A DNA stretch of 64,000 nucleotides from Lactuca virosa (Eukaryota > Streptophyta > Magnoliopsida > Asterales > Asteraceae). How positions within the stretch are numbered: position 1 is the first letter of the stretch; each line of letters starts with the position of its first letter. Location: contig CAKMRJ010005745.1 of NCBI GenBank assembly GCA_928212115.1, positions 71,814,666 to 71,878,665 of the forward strand. Reading direction: 5' to 3'. Both the position numbers and the translations under genes were made by a program. Below the pieces are notes generated by a model, which saw only the letters and a list, made by a program, of their open reading frames with translations, was not told the origin of the DNA and ran no database searches. Below are positions 1-12,712 of the stretch, piece by piece.

Positions 1-1067
1 AAGATCACCTCTTGGTTATGAAATTTAAAATTTTATTAAATAGCCTTATTTTGAAATCTTAAATTTAGAACCTTGATAATATTTTGAATGGTTCAAATTA
101 CACCCTTATGGTTTTATTAAATTAATTAAGTGTGTAATTAAAAGAGAGTTAATAAATCCATAATGTATTGGTTTATATTTAATTAAATTAAAAGTATAAT
201 TTATTAGATTAGACCATCTAGTATTTTAAAAGTATAAAATACACCCTTATACTATATAAAACTAAAAGTTTAATAAATTATATGTATAAGTAAAAGTTCA
301 GTCTTACCGTTAGTATGCCTCATTCATGAAGCTGGTCTATAATGGGTGTTTAAGGAAGCGGCCTGTAAAATGACCGTCATTGGGTATCCACTCTTACCCA
401 CCGCACCCTTGAATAGTGGAGGGTCGTTAGCGGAACGGGTAGGATAGGACACAAACTTCCATTATAAGTATAATGAAATACGAAGTAACTAAACACTTTT
501 ATAAATTCCCAAATCTTAGTTACTTTAGGAAAAATGTGAATTTGGTGCCAATCAATGAAATTGCACATTGCACCTTGTTGGTCATTAGTGGAGCGTGTGT
601 GGTTAACCGACATACTAATATGGGACCAATGAAGGATGGCAATGGGTAGCTCGTAGATTATCATAGATCAATGGAGCGTGTGTGGTTAACCGGCACATTG
701 ATTAGGTGGTAAACGTCTTCGAGAGTACCAAGCTAATTTGCATGGTCATTCACACCTTGTTTGTGATCCTCGACATCCCAGTCACAAACTTGAAGGGCAT
801 AATCGAGATTAAACATGTCATTGAAAGGTTCAATGAATCTCAAAAGAACTAGGAGTTTCAATTCATTTAAAACTTAAACTACTTTTTCGTTTTTCATGGT
901 GGAAATTGGTAAATCGTCATTTACCTACCTTCAAATATTTTGCAACTGGATTATGGCATCCCTCTTCCGAGTTGTAGAATATTTTGTTGGATCCTAGCCT
1001 TGATATTTATTTGGGTGATATACCGAGGACTTTTATCAACTAACTTGAATTTTCTCCCGTTTTGTAG

Positions 1068-1238
1068 ATGTCAAACAACTATGGTCTTCCTGAATCCTTT
1101 GGAAAAAGCTTTCCACACGAAGATGATGTTCCACGATTTGATCGTGGAAATGAAAATCATGCTTCACCTCCTCCAATAATTCTCCCTAACCCACGTGTTC
1201 GAAGACTTGAAAAGTTTGATGTGTGTAAACTCAACTAG
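1068..1238 (+). pseudogene. Start of copia gag (truncated)
   Basis: The ATG at 1068 opens a 56-codon frame beginning MSNNYGLPESFGKSF, with an acidic and proline-rich stretch and then NPRVRRLEKFD, before a TAG at 1236-1238. The position right after the leader, and the short charged start leading to RRLEKF, fit the N-terminus of a plant copia Gag. The frame breaks at about 1222-1238, where sequence of different character begins, so the rest of gag was probably interrupted or replaced by the inserted segment that follows. Recognition of this as Gag is from family memory. Confidence 0.55.
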
Positions 1239-3700
1239 TTTTAAACCTACTTTTAATTATAAATTAACACACAAAAGGCAGTGGACCTATCAATTGTGGT
1301 ATGGCTAAATAAGTAGGGTATCGAACTCAGGGAACGGAAAATTAAAAGTAATAACTAATATTATCTAAAAGACAAGTAATGAAAATAGGGTTTTCTCTAG
1401 TTTTACAAGACTAGAAACTTAAACTAAAGCTTAACTAATCAACTAATAGCTGAAAACACGTAAAGACAACTAAATTCAATGATCAAAAGGGTTTCTGTTT
1501 AGGTTCAACTCCTTTACTCCTATGGTTAATTTTTATGTTAATGTAATAGATTAATTGTTATTGGTTACCGATTATGGTGATTACATTCACATTCGTTATT
1601 ACCAATCCTTAGGAAATAGATTAATTTAAGCAATGATCAAGTGATTAAACTAATAAACCTCCTAGTTCAATTTATTCGGATTAAATAAGACTTGTAATTA
1701 GCTAATTAAATTGGTGATTCAACTAACCTCTTGTTGATGGAGTATCAATCAAGCTCACACATTAATTTACCCATTCTCTAGTTAATCCTAGTTTCATATT
1801 CATTATTCCTAGGCATATAGCAATGTGTTCACATAAATTTATATGAGATAAGCAATCAAGAGATGTTCATGCAACTTAATTACTTAGCAATTAACAGAAA
1901 ATAGTTATGGTTAATGCATAAGGGTCTTTAACAAGCTTAATTTAACAAAATCACCAATTAACAATTAATCAAAAGAATGTATCAAACCATAGGAGCAAAT
2001 TCGTCTTTCCTAAACAGAAACTAACTAATTTAGTTCATGATTTCAGTGTATGAAAACCTAAAAACGAATCTAAATAAACCAAACATCATTCTATTCAAAG
2101 GTAAAGTAGAAAATTTACTAGTTGCCTTATTCTTTTGAGATTAGGGTTCTTCACACGTTCTTCTGATCTTCAGCAAGTTCCTTAGTCGCCAAGTAAGTTC
2201 TCCAAAAGCCAGAGAGAGCCTCCATTCGGATTTGTGGCTTCTATTTATAGATATCTCAAAACAGGGGCTACTCGTCGAGTAGCCCACCGACTCGTCGAAT
2301 CCCTTTGTTGAATCCGTATGCGGCAAGGACTTCTCGTATTTCTTCGCGAACCTTCGTATGGACTCGTCGAGTAGTCGTCCCTACTCGCCGAGTAGCTTCA
2401 GAATTCAGCATTTTCCTTCTTTCTTCCATTCCCGAGCTTTCGATCGTGACTCCTGCTTCCTTTTGCTTCCGAGCTTCCCTTTTGGACTGAAAATACAATT
2501 TGAACATTATTAAGTACCTTTTGTCCATAAAACGTAAATAATTAGCTAATAAATTATATAAACCTATACTAAAAATATAGCTAAGTATGCAAATATCAAA
2601 ATACCCCACACTTGCCTTTTGCTTGCCCCCAAGCAAAACTGAATTTTAAACATACTAGCATCACATAAGACAATCCCAATCAAACCCAGCCATTATGCTA
2701 AGACCGCAACGCATGCATTTGTGTCTAAAGTTTTCCTAAACAACCCCCCTTAATCCGAAATACTTACAATCCTCATAAACACTCGCCCACTTTTTCCGAA
2801 CAATGCTCATTTTATGCATCCCTCCGAATCCATCCGCAGAAAACCTTCTAACCTCAAGGTATTTTTGGTCGAGCAACCCAAGCACACATAATCTATAAAA
2901 TTACAACTTTTCCAATACCAATATGGAGTTATTTAGAATTCTTCACTTCTTTGATAATTTGTCTTTCGTTTCTTTGAATTCACCAACTTTTTGATTTTTT
3001 GGTATCTTCAACTTTGATCTTCTTTAGAATTTTGATCTTTTAATCTTTACTTTGACTGCTCCAAAATTCTTCAAACTTTTCTTGTAATTCTCTTTTTTTT
3101 TTCTTTTACATGTAACTCACTTTTTTTTCACTCAAAGCCCTACATGCTTAAGCAGGGGCGCTCAACTTCAACCTTTATTGGTTAAGGATAATAGTTTTCC
3201 TGGATACATTTCAAGTACACGATGCTAAACATATTGCATGCCTCAAACTAAGCGAGGTTGTGTTTTTGTCCCATGATTTCACTAGAATAAAGGGGGCCAC
3301 AAATGCACTAGAACGTATATAGGCTCAACTAAACATTTGGGTCTTCATACAATCATCAAATGTAACACTAGCATAAAATCCTAATTGCTTTTTACCAAAT
3401 TTTCTCAATTAAGTCCTAGCAATTTTAAAATTATACCTAGAATTAGGATTCTAATCTTACTAATTTAACTAATATAACCAACCCCCTACCCCACACTTAA
3501 TTTATGCAATGTCCCCATTGCATATTATGCATGATAAAGAACAATAAAATAAAGAAGGAATTGGAACAAACTCCCCTGGGATAGTAGTCGCGAGGTTGAT
3601 ATTCTTCAATTTAGCTCCATCTTCAACTGACTTTAGACATGGGAACAGCTCATCCATGCCTTGGGTGTCAAATCTTATGTGGTATAGCTCCAAATATTGA
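1239..3700. repeat. Unidentified non-coding insert inside the copia element
   Basis: This AT-rich block interrupts the copia element and holds no convincing coding frame. Its left part has a stretch around 1310-1340 that recurs in plant repeats (a TATCGAACTCAGGGAACGG-like string). At 2268-2400 there are ACTCGTCGAGT-type palindromes, and around 2600 and 3490 two CCCCACACTT strings. The short frames at 2141-2636 run through the palindromes and look like chance. It may be a fragment of an LTR or of a non-coding retrotransposon region. The borders are approximate and no TSD was found. Confidence 0.4.
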
Positions 3701-6260
3701 AAAATGGATGTGATTCTTTTTTATGTTATTTGTGGTAGTGTCAAAAAATTTACCAAATAAGGAATGATTCTCATCACCCAAGTTTCAATTGGACATAAAC
3801 TTGGAATGATGCAACTGGTATTGTATGATGAATGAGAACCTTCATCTTTGGAAAATTTAGACTAATTCCTTGTTCACATATAGATGTGAGTCAAGTGAAG
3901 GACTGGGGAAACTAGTACACATTGATGTGTACTGGTCAAGTCCACCACAAAGAACGATAAGACTATTCGTTATGATTTACTAAAGTGTAGTAAATATGGT
4001 TATACTTACAAGATTAAGTGTAATTGGAAAAGTTTCAATGAATAGCAGAACGAATAAGAAGAATCAATTAGGCAGAAAGATAAAAGTTTCTCCAATCTGA
4101 AAAGAAGGGAGAGTACTTGAGTATCATGATTTATGATCGTCTTTATGAGTATGAAACCATATCACAATTGATCCTCTAAGGACACCTTAGTGCACTTGTA
4201 TGGCTAAGAAGAGGAATCATAAATTGTTGGAATGGTTAAATCATACTTCGTTCCAAAATCGAGTCTTAGAGTCATACTCCAAGATTGTGACTTGAGTGAC
4301 GTAATTGTGAAAAGGTTTATAACACTAATCGAATATGGAGTAAGAAATGTTTATTACTCTCGCGCATTTGAAATTGGTAAGTTGTGATGTCTTGGATAAG
4401 ACAAAGACAAACTAGGACCAATTGTGTGTAGTGTTTGTCTTGATAAGGACCCACACTAACTCTTGAATATTTGTTTGTTAAGGAATGTTTCTTGACAAGA
4501 GAATCATATATGTCGAGAGGTTAGTGGGAGTCTTAAAGATCTTGAAAAAGGTTCAAGAACTAATCAGGAGTAAACTCATTGTTAATCACTAGCACACGAC
4601 TTCAGGTTTGTAACCTATCGTATTGACATATTCTTGTTTCCTTGCCCATTCCAGTTAAGGTTGAATATGCATGTGAGTTCTATGAGTTCTCATTTGAATG
4701 CATAAAGAAAAGCACCTTAATCAATGGAAAGTACATTGATCTGTGTAGGTGAGCCGCTGAATGACTTGGAAGACATGGTGGGCACTTGTACTACCAGGTG
4801 GCAAGAAATTGAGATTGAACAAGTTCAGTCCATATGAGTTTGGATTTGTCACAAACCTTGTCTTGTGATTATGGTTATGACAAATTCACACGGATAGGAA
4901 CACATACACCATAAAATCTTAGTGATAAGGTTTCTCTCCATTTCATGAAAATGATTGTGAGGAAAAGCTTTCACTAAGAAGATTTTAAGGAGTTAGCTAT
5001 TGTGTAAACTGTGTTCACAAATTCGATTATGATTATGGCATCCCTCTTCATAGTTCGAATTGTGAGAAATGGCAAATGGTTTGAACATTTAAGACTTATT
5101 GCTATAAGTTTTGAAATTGTTTAGACACACATGTGAGCTTTCTAAAGGGTGTATAAGCTTAGATAAAGATTTATCGAAGCGTCTCATATCATAAATATGA
5201 ACTTTGGTTAAGAAAGTCAATAAGTATTGAATTTCTAGAAGTCCAGCTGATTTCTGAATACATGTCAAAGCTAGTGGGAGCATAAGTGTTATGCTGGTAA
5301 GGATGTAATCATCATGTTAGTGAGAGCATGATCATTATGGTAAGGATTGCAAGTTAGCAATATTAATCATAGAAACAAAAGTTTCAATTCGCAAAGTTGC
5401 AGAGGTTTAAAAGTTGTTTTGCTATAATTAAGGGAGCGAAATTTATACTTCATTTCAATTCTAAAAGCTTAGATCAAGAAATTTTAATCAAATTTAGTCA
5501 AAGGACATATATGAATGTTATGTTGAAAAGATTCAACGTAAGAGAATTCTATATATGACAATATTATAGCAAGAGATTGGTAAAGTATCATGTCTTTATG
5601 TAAGACATTATGAATCGTGTTCTATACGCTTCGGTTATAGGATCGAGTGCATATGCTGTAACATTCGACCGTTTTGATTTTCCAAATGCCTAGGGCATTA
5701 AGAGGGAAAAAGGACCAGAACCAGAAATGACTAAAATAATTACACAACTGTCAAGGACAATCTGAGGTTCGCTAAGGATTGGTCGCTTGTGAGCAGTTGG
5801 AAGTATGGTATTGAATGGAACATATTGGCATGAATAGATAGGAATCTATTAAGAATGAGTTGTCATATGGTGAATATGGAAATGTTTCCGTAATGGGAGT
5901 TGGATATTAAGAATCTATGTAGATTAGAAACTTTTATGCAAGAAGAATGTTCAAAGGAATGTACTTTGAATTTGAGACTTCATATCTATGGAGTTGTCTT
6001 GTAACAATCTCCAATAGAGCACTTTGTAATTTCATTGGCAAAGTCTTGGTGACTTTGGTGCTGTGACATTACAAAAGGATCATTGCATAAAATGATAGAA
6101 TCTAACATATTCTGATAGTGGTAAGAATTCGGTATTCTTACACTTATGATAAGGATTAGGAGTTGTGAAATGAGTATCATTGGTAATGTGTTCAGATGAT
6201 TTATTTCACAAAGTAAGGACCATATGTAGACAAAGTGTGCATGCTTGGAGCATGGGACAA
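3700..6260 (+). pseudogene. Decayed copia pol (RT/RNase H region recognisable)
   Basis: No long frame remains. At 5610-5681 one frame still reads MNRVLYASVIGSSAYAVT, a clear echo of the motif joining reverse transcriptase and RNase H in copia elements; the - strand copia at 26.3 kb has VPYASAVGSIMYAMT at that point. The same segment sits upstream of a 3' non-coding region homologous to that element. This places the block as pol by position and by this remnant; the rest is too mutated to assign by eye. Confidence 0.5.
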
Positions 6261-7146
6261 CTAGTGTTTTAATTCAAGTAGTAAGTTGATTATTCGAAAC
6301 ATTATACAATGAATAATGTGTAATCAATATGGTGATTAAATAATAAGTGTTTTATTTATACTCACAAGTTTGAGTCCATATTGGATTCGATTATTCTTAT
6401 GTTTCGCTTTGTATGTTTTGACTTCCAGAATAACTAGGTTATTCGAACATCCACAGTCGATCATACGTTGGAAGTAGGTATTGAGGCAAGACTGTCATGG
6501 ATCTGTCTGTAGATTGTCTAAAGTGTTTAAACATAACACAAGTTTGTTGCAGAGTTCATGAGTACTTATGTAATAAGATTATAGTATTGGATTAAACCCA
6601 CGCTCACGTGAATCACTTCATGGATTTTATCACTAGTGATTGTGAGACAATAATATCTTATATTCTTGAAACGGAGAGATATGAGTTGCAGTTTACAAGT
6701 CGATTGCGCATTGATAACACGTAAACGCACCAGTAACTTGGTGTTATAAAATGTATTATTGTGTGTAATTTGAGGAGTAAATAGAGCAAGCATATGAGTC
6801 GACATTTATCCGTTCCTTTTACCCAAGTTGGATAAAAGCGATATCTGTGGGCCCCTCGATGATTTCGTGATGACACCCCAAAGCGCTTGGCCAAGCCTGG
6901 ACTGATTTGATCTGTTCAATTAGTCAGTCGTCATATATCAGAAATCGGGAAACAACACATGAACAGAGAGAATGATTAAAATTCATGTCTCAGTTCATAC
7001 AATATCTTGTAGAATGGAGGAATATATGATCCCTTATCTAAAGGACGCGCTTCTGATAAGATCAGAGTTGACAGCGGCTTTTGAAAGCTATGATTGCTGA
7101 TTAGGTTTTGAAGTCATACTTGCAATAATAGTTATTAGACTTATCC

Positions 7147-7157
7147 AAGTGGGAGAC
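7147..7157 (+). other. Polypurine tract of the copia element
   Basis: AAGTGGGAGAC lies directly before the LTR start TGTTGG. It is the expected primer site for plus-strand DNA synthesis. The mirror sequence GTCTCCCACTT occupies the same place next to the LTR of the related - strand copia at 24797. Confidence 0.7.
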
Positions 7158-7989
7158 TGTTGGATTAGGTGTCTAAGCCCATAACTATTCTTGGTATGTA
7201 CTTGACCCGATTATGAGCATGGTCCTTTTGGGTTGTCTTCACTCATGCAACTTGATAGGATAACAAGAGGAGAGAGAGTGGAATTTATTACGTGAATAAT
7301 AAATTCGTACTCAAAATGTTTTTATTAATATATTACAAGATTAATATATTATTTGGAAATCATATTATTTAATTAGTATTGATCAGAAATTACTTTGGAA
7401 TTAATTTAGTGATCAAAAGAGATTGATTAGATAATTTGGGACTGATATTGCAAATCACTGATAGTTGCAATTGGGCTGATGGATCACCTTGGAATAAGAT
7501 TAGACGAATTATATGGGAAGCCCATAAAGAATTCGTTCAAGGTGTATTCTAGAAGTGGTCAATGGGCTGCTTAAGGCTTAAGCAGACATATTAGGGTTTC
7601 CACCTAAAACTCTAGCAGCCACAAGTATAAATAGACCCCATGACCAAGGGATTTTCGTCCAAGGGCTAAAGAAACCCTAGAGTGGTCGAAATCTCCTCTC
7701 TCCTACTTTATCATTTGCATTGAGTGTTTGTGACTCCATTAGAGGTGCAACACTTGGGGCACTAAGCTTTCAGAGGTCAAGGATATTCAAGGTGTTCTTG
7801 TTATTGCTACATAACAAGTAATGTAAGATTCCAAACCCTTATGTACATATGAATTTCATTCTTAGACATGTTAGATTAGGGTTTATGCTTTGGAAGATTG
7901 TTTGCATGTGCAAAGTGAGGAAAACCTAGATCCAAAGCATTAGGGTTGCATGCACACCATAAGAATGATGTTATGCTCAAAACCCATCA
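7158..7989 (+). repeat. 3' LTR of the copia element
   Basis: The 832-bp segment starts TGTTGGATTAGG and ends CCCATCA, giving TG...CA ends. It carries a TATA-like promoter (ACAAGTATAAATAGACCCC near 7622) and the downstream stretch mentioning the word-like AAACCCTAG. It is related to the reverse complement of 24033-24796. The polypurine tract lies immediately upstream. Confidence 0.75.
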
Positions 7990-8039
7990 ATTTCCATCTT
8001 AGAATTACTTATAACATAATCCATGGAGTAATCTCCAAA

Positions 8040-8268
8040 TACGGGTTACTCCAATACTTAAAATATATATTTTCATGTGCTCATTAGTATTGGTCGCAAT
8101 CTCTATACTATGTTCATCTCAATGAACAATCTAGCAATGCTTCATGAAAATCTTAAATCACCACTTACTTCCATAAATAGGACTGATTGTGGATGTTTGA
8201 ATAAATTAATTATTCTGCAAATGGTTCAAAAACATACAAAAAGGGAACACATAAATATATTAATATAA
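8040..8268 (-). repeat. Antisense fragment of copia 3' non-coding region
   Basis: The run around 8160-8240 (ACTTACTTCCATAAATAGG, then ACTGATTGTGGATG, TTTGAATAAATTAATTATTCTG) matches, with gaps, 25470-25530 inside the - strand copia, in the same orientation. It is therefore a truncated antisense piece of the same family. The open frame at 8077-8268 falls inside it and is not credited as a gene. Confidence 0.5.
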
Positions 8269-10010
8269 ACTGTAAGCACAAAGCTTAGTGAGTTCCTCCA
8301 ACATACCACATAATAAACAAACATAATTCCAAGCATATATGGGTGTTGGCCTACCCCTTTGGTCTATCTCACCCGGATGCTGCCAAGCATATCTGGGTGC
8401 TGGCCTATCCCTTTCGGTCTATCTTAACCGGATACTGCCAAGCATATATGGGTGCTGGCCTACCCCTTCGGTCTATCTCAACCGGATACTGCCAAGCATA
8501 GCTGTGTGCTGGCCTACCCCTTCGGTCTATTTCAACCGGATACCGAGTCTATTTCACCCCCTACCACTACCACATAATATCATAACAATAATTACAGAGT
8601 CATCAAGCATATACATACATAACTAGAAATTATCACAAAGACAATCATCACGTTATAACACAAACTAATGGGTTGGCATTAGTGCCTTCGACCCACAACT
8701 ACTGTGAAGGAATACTCACCTCAGACTGTGGGTATCAAATCGCACTCAGCGGATGACTCGCGAACTCCTCTCCCCATCGCACAAGCACAAAACCCTAATT
8801 AGAAATTAGGTCACATTCTAACACGAAGTCTAACACCCTAATCCTTGACTTAAGGCAAAAAAGCTCCTTCACCTTTGCCTTATTGGGCCTCCTTCTCTCC
8901 AAGGACCAAATCCACAAAAACCCAAAAAGGCATCCAAGCCCACCATAGGGACTCTAAGGCTCAATATGGCCCAATGACCCCCAAACATGGCCTTAGGCCC
9001 AAAAATGACTTGATACACCTAGGTGGGCCCGATTCCCAACTTACTCAAGTCTAAAGCCTAACATCAAACGAGCCCAAAATCTTCCAAGCGCACCAATTGC
9101 GTACACGCGACGTACTTGGCTTGTACGCCCATAGTACGCTGGTGTTGACCAGAGGTCGAGGCGTTGACCCAGTACACACAACGTACACTTAAGTACACAT
9201 GACGTACTGGTCTGCCACCCCATTCTTACTTCCATGACTTAATCCCTTAAGACCTAATGTCCAAAACTTAGATCCATACTCCTAAGAATGTCCTAAGCCA
9301 TAAAGTTGCAAACTTTATGCTTTTTCATGCAAGGATGGTGCTCAAAACATGCACCAAGTCCATAAGCACACTAACACTTGCATGGTTGAGGCTTAACCAT
9401 CAAGATCCGATTTTTATGACTTAAAACACCTCTAAGAGCTCAAAAGGACAGCTCATATGGTCTGAAGTTCCTTAACTCCAAGAATCCAAACTATGGGACC
9501 AAAAGATGACATTTTCTACCCTAAAACTAGATCTAAACATGCAATGTTCAAGGTTTAAGCTTTATACCTTCAATGGGTCAGAAATGGTGCCAAACGTCTG
9601 GATCTACAAGCTCTTCCCACGTCCTTGCTTCTTCCCAAGCTCCCTTATTCTTCAAAACTCTAAAGAGCCACCAAAAACTCTCAAGGAAGCTCACAAATGC
9701 ACTAACGGTGGCTTAGGGTTCGAGATTTGCACTTCAAGGGAAATGGTGGTTGAAAAGGTAAGGGACTTGGGGGACTTAAGGTCCTTAAATAGGGTGCAAC
9801 CCCTAAAAACTAGGGTTTATCCCAGACACACGTACGCCATGCGTACTCCACGTACGCCCACTGCACGTGGTTAAGTTCCGCGACCAAATCTGTGGCTAGT
9901 ATGCTAAGCGTACTCAATGAGTACGCCCTGCGTACTAACCAATGGACCAAATTGAAAGAAATTTTACATTAGGGACTTAAAGGGAAACTTACCAAAACTT
10001 GAATGTTACA
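8269..10010 (-). repeat. Truncated antisense Ty3/gypsy LTR
   Basis: Read on the - strand, the segment starts TGTAACATTC at 10010 and runs to the GGAACTCACTAAGCTTTGTGCTTACAGT-like box at about 8269-8300 that marks the 3' part of the gypsy LTRs in this window. The final part of the LTR is missing, cut at the junction with the copia fragment. Its order matches the other gypsy LTRs: a palindrome-rich zone (9090-9940), spacer, tandem cassette (8334-8545), conserved box. It differs in using GTACG-based palindromes rather than ACTCGnCGAGT. The - strand copia pseudogene abuts its end at 10010. Confidence 0.6.
8334..8545. repeat. Tandem cassette of about 56 bp, four copies, in LTR
   Basis: Copies share CAAGCATAT(A/C)TGGGTG(T/C)TGGCCTA(C/T)CCC and then GGTCTATCTCA(A/C)CCGGATACTG. 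They are the antisense counterpart of the ACCGGTTGAAAGATA cassettes at 29.7-30.1 and 38.2-38.6 kb. The open frame crossing it (8339-8626) exists because the unit length avoids stops and is not a gene. Confidence 0.8.
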
Positions 10011-11943
10011 CTACGAGTGTTAATCCCTTTTCGATGATGATACGATTGTGACGTTCAACGACACCGTTTTGTTCTTGTGTATATGGACAAGAAACATGAT
10101 GAACAATTCCATTATTGTGAAGGAAACTGGAGACATTGCGAAATTCACCACCCCAATCTGTTTGTAAGTTCTTTATATCACAAGAAAATTGGGTTTTGAT
10201 CATGGTACGAAATTGTTGAAACATGGAGAATACTTGTGATGTTTGAGGCAAAAGAAATCCATACAAACTTTGTGCAATCATCAATAAATAAGAGAAAATA
10301 TCCATTTACATTCAAAGAAAAATCAAGGGAAGGTCCCCAAACATCTGAGCACACTAATTCAAAAGGTTTAGAATAAAAGACATGAGTGTTTGGAAGATGA
10401 AAATGATGGCTTTTTCCCATTTGACATGAATCACAAACAGTTGGTAATTTATTTGATGACAAAGGAAGATTAAATGAAGAAACTAAATGCCTTAAAATAG
10501 GTTCATGTGGATGATCAAGCCGTCTATGTCATCCGTGGAGAGAGGTATGAATGTCAGTGAAAGCCATAGAACGAGGTTTGGCTCGGGTATAAGGCAGCTG
10601 ATACATCCCATCATTAACGTCCCCTCGGAGGATTGTTTGACTCTGAAAAGTCTTAACATAACAATGTTTAGGCCATAATTCCATGTAAACACTATTATCC
10701 TGAGTTAAATTAGAGAACCTAAGAATAATTTTGGTTAGTTTCGGAACTATAAGCACATTGGGCAATTTGAGATTAGGAAGAAAAGATGAACCAACATGAG
10801 AAATAGACAATTGGTTATTGTTTCGTACTTAGAGCTTGTCATCACCCTTGTATTCATCTGCTATGTTGAGTTTGGAATGTCAGAAGAGTCATGATCTGTA
10901 GCTCATGGGTCAAAATACCATGAAGGGTCAAACACAATAGAATGATTGTGATGTTGAGTCATACGGGCATGCAGGGTTGACTTATGGGATTAGGTCGGCA
11001 AGAAGGAAAATTCGTCTGATTTCCCCTTTGCCAACAATCGATGGCTTTATGACCTTGTTTGTTGCAGATTTGACAAAACGGTCTCTTACGACGAGGATCG
11101 GTATTACGAGGAGCAGATGAAGACGCCGAAGTTGGCCCATTGAAATTAGTATTAGGACGATTGTTGGAGTGATTGACAATGAGAGCAATAAATGTGGACT
11201 GAAAAGAGGCTTGTCTAAGATAGTCATGTTGATTCGTGCTTCTTCTTGAAGTAATAGACCTGTAAGATCATCGACAGAGAGAACTTTTATCTTTATCATA
11301 AAAGCGGTTGTAAAAGCCCCATATAACGAATCTAACCCATTTAGGAGATAGCCAATAAGATCTTCATCGGCTACATGGTGAAGATTTTCAATGAGAGTCT
11401 TAGCTATCGATCGTTTCCGTTCGATGTATTTAATCATGGTCATGGACCCTTTGGAAAAGGATTAGAGTTGGGCTTTTAGCTGCATTCGACATGCCCTAGT
11501 TTGGGCTTGAAATGTTTTCTCCATGGCTTGAAATGTTTTCTCCATGGCTTGTCAGGCCATTTGCGAAATATTACATCGAGTAACAATAGTGAGGGATTTT
11601 TCTGACAAGGTGGATCGAAGCCACAAGAGAACAAAGCGATCGCGCTTCTTCCTCATAGTGAAGTCGGGGTTAGGAGAGGTGGTATCCGGAGTGCTTGGAA
11701 TTGTCGGAGAATCGATGGTGGCAGGGGTTCCTTCGAGGCTGGAACGATGATGGTGGTCGGATGTGGAGTAGGATCGAAAACGAAATCATCCAAATCGAAG
11801 GTTTCAAGAGCCGCGACAATGGTTGTGCGCCATAAAGAGTAGTTCTCACGGTCAAGCTTAACAATAATCGAAGGGATTTTAAAGTTGATTGTGGAGGCGG
11901 TGATGGCTACCATGTGAAGAAGATGAGGGGTTCCTGTCGCCAT
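10011..11943 (-). pseudogene. Ty1/copia gag-protease-integrase pseudogene (3' part lost)
   Basis: The - strand frame opens with ATG at 11943 (MATGTPHLLHMV), followed by the copia Gag signature KLDRENYSLWRTTI at about residue 29. After a frameshift, a second frame (11443-10982) ends in a CCHC zinc knuckle CQICNKQGHKAIDC. Further frames give the integrase: the HHCC end CDSCQMGKSHH (about 10430), then SDVWGPS, FIDDCTKFVW, QTDWGGEF and NGVVERHNR, which supply the D, D and E of the catalytic core. The frame is lost at 10010, where an antisense gypsy LTR starts, so RT and RNase H are absent. There are several frame changes between 11650 and 10300. The short LTR and the Gag style suggest an Ale-like lineage, an inference. 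Confidence 0.8.
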
Positions 11944-11967
11944 GGAACGAGAAACAAGATAAGGTAC

Positions 11968-11980
11968 GCTCCGATACCAT
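11968..11980 (-). other. Primer-binding site of the 10-12 kb copia element
   Basis: The - strand reads TGGTATCGGAGC, one base off the usual TGGTATCAGAGC complement of initiator Met-tRNA. It lies between the proposed LTR and the gag start, as expected. Confidence 0.6.
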
Positions 11981-11984
11981 ATAA

Positions 11985-12128
11985 TGAAGTGTGAATTGTT
12001 TTCGTATTGATATCATGTAAATACATGTATTTATACAGTAAACTAGAACGGAAACTAGAGATAAGTACTCCTAACTCTAAACTAAGTATATGCTGACTTT
12101 TTGACTCTAAGACTATTTCAATTGTACA
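11985..12128 (-). repeat. Probable short 5' LTR of the 10-12 kb copia element
   Basis: On the - strand the segment runs from TGTACAATTG to CACTTCA, directly before the primer-binding site, and includes a TATA-like TGTATAAATACATG. The inner edge is set by the primer-binding site; the outer edge is only a TG guess, since no second LTR survives. Confidence 0.4.
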
Positions 12129-12619
12129 TACATGTTTATAATTTGCTAATACTTATGATAATGTTTATAAAATTTGGATTTTTAATAATTTTTTTTTTCA
12201 TTTTCGAAATGTTTTTTTTATTTTTCTCTCATCCCTAGATATTTTTTTCGAAATTTTGATTTTAGTGTAAAAGATTGAGTTTTTTTATCTTCTCTTTTCT
12301 ATATCATGCTATATCATTTCAAAATATATCTGAGATGAATAATTAGTTTGAAATTCACAAATAATTTCAAAAATCACAAAAAAGTTCGTAATTCAACCCA
12401 AAAACATAAATGAACAAGTTTGAATATTTCGAACCATATTCGGTTGAGTAACAATAAATACAAAAATCATTTTTGACCTAACGAGTAAAAACCTTTCCTA
12501 CGTTTTTCATCGAATTAATTGTTTGTTCAGCAACATCACCGAAGAATTGATGGTAAAACGCGAAGAGAAGAGGAAGGTTGGAGGGTAGCAGATGGAGAGG
12601 AAAGCGGCAAGGAAGACGA
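12129..12619. other. AT-rich spacer, nothing recognised
   Basis: Poly-T rich and without a convincing frame or repeat structure. Contains only short homopolymer runs. Confidence 0.5.

Positions 12620-12712
<93 letters not shown>
12620..12712. repeat. Compound (CA)n-(TA)n-(GA)n microsatellite
   Basis: About five CA units are followed by about 31 TA units and ten GA units. The overlapping YIYIYI frames on both strands are artefacts of the dinucleotide. Confidence 0.95.

Larger units (their letters stand above)
1..7989 (+). mobile_element. Decayed Ty1/copia retrotransposon, 5' end outside window
   Basis: The layout reads as a + strand copia element: untranslated leader (1-1067), start of gag (1068-1238), a foreign insert (about 1239-3700), decayed pol (about 3700-6260), a long 3' non-coding segment, a polypurine tract and a 3' LTR ending at 7989. 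The leader (1-720) and the 3' non-coding segment (about 6260-7157) are recognisably the reverse complement of matching parts of the - strand copia at 24033-29548, so both belong to one family. The 5' LTR would lie before base 1, so neither TSD nor LTR divergence can be read. No long open frame survives in pol; this copy is dead. Confidence 0.75.

Noticed and set aside
2268..2636. A 122-codon - strand open frame
   Set aside because: Runs through ACTCGTCGAGT palindromes and AT-rich repeat sequence; low complexity and no motif.
5089..6894. Several 60-80 codon - strand frames
   Set aside because: They fall in decayed copia pol and 3' non-coding sequence whose recognisable remnants are on the + strand.
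8334..8545. CRISPR-like regular repeats
   Set aside because: Units are contiguous and without unique spacers; they lie in a retrotransposon LTR of a plant genome.
9506..9874. A 122-codon + strand open frame
   Set aside because: Lies in an antisense gypsy LTR; no family features and ends in the palindrome zone.
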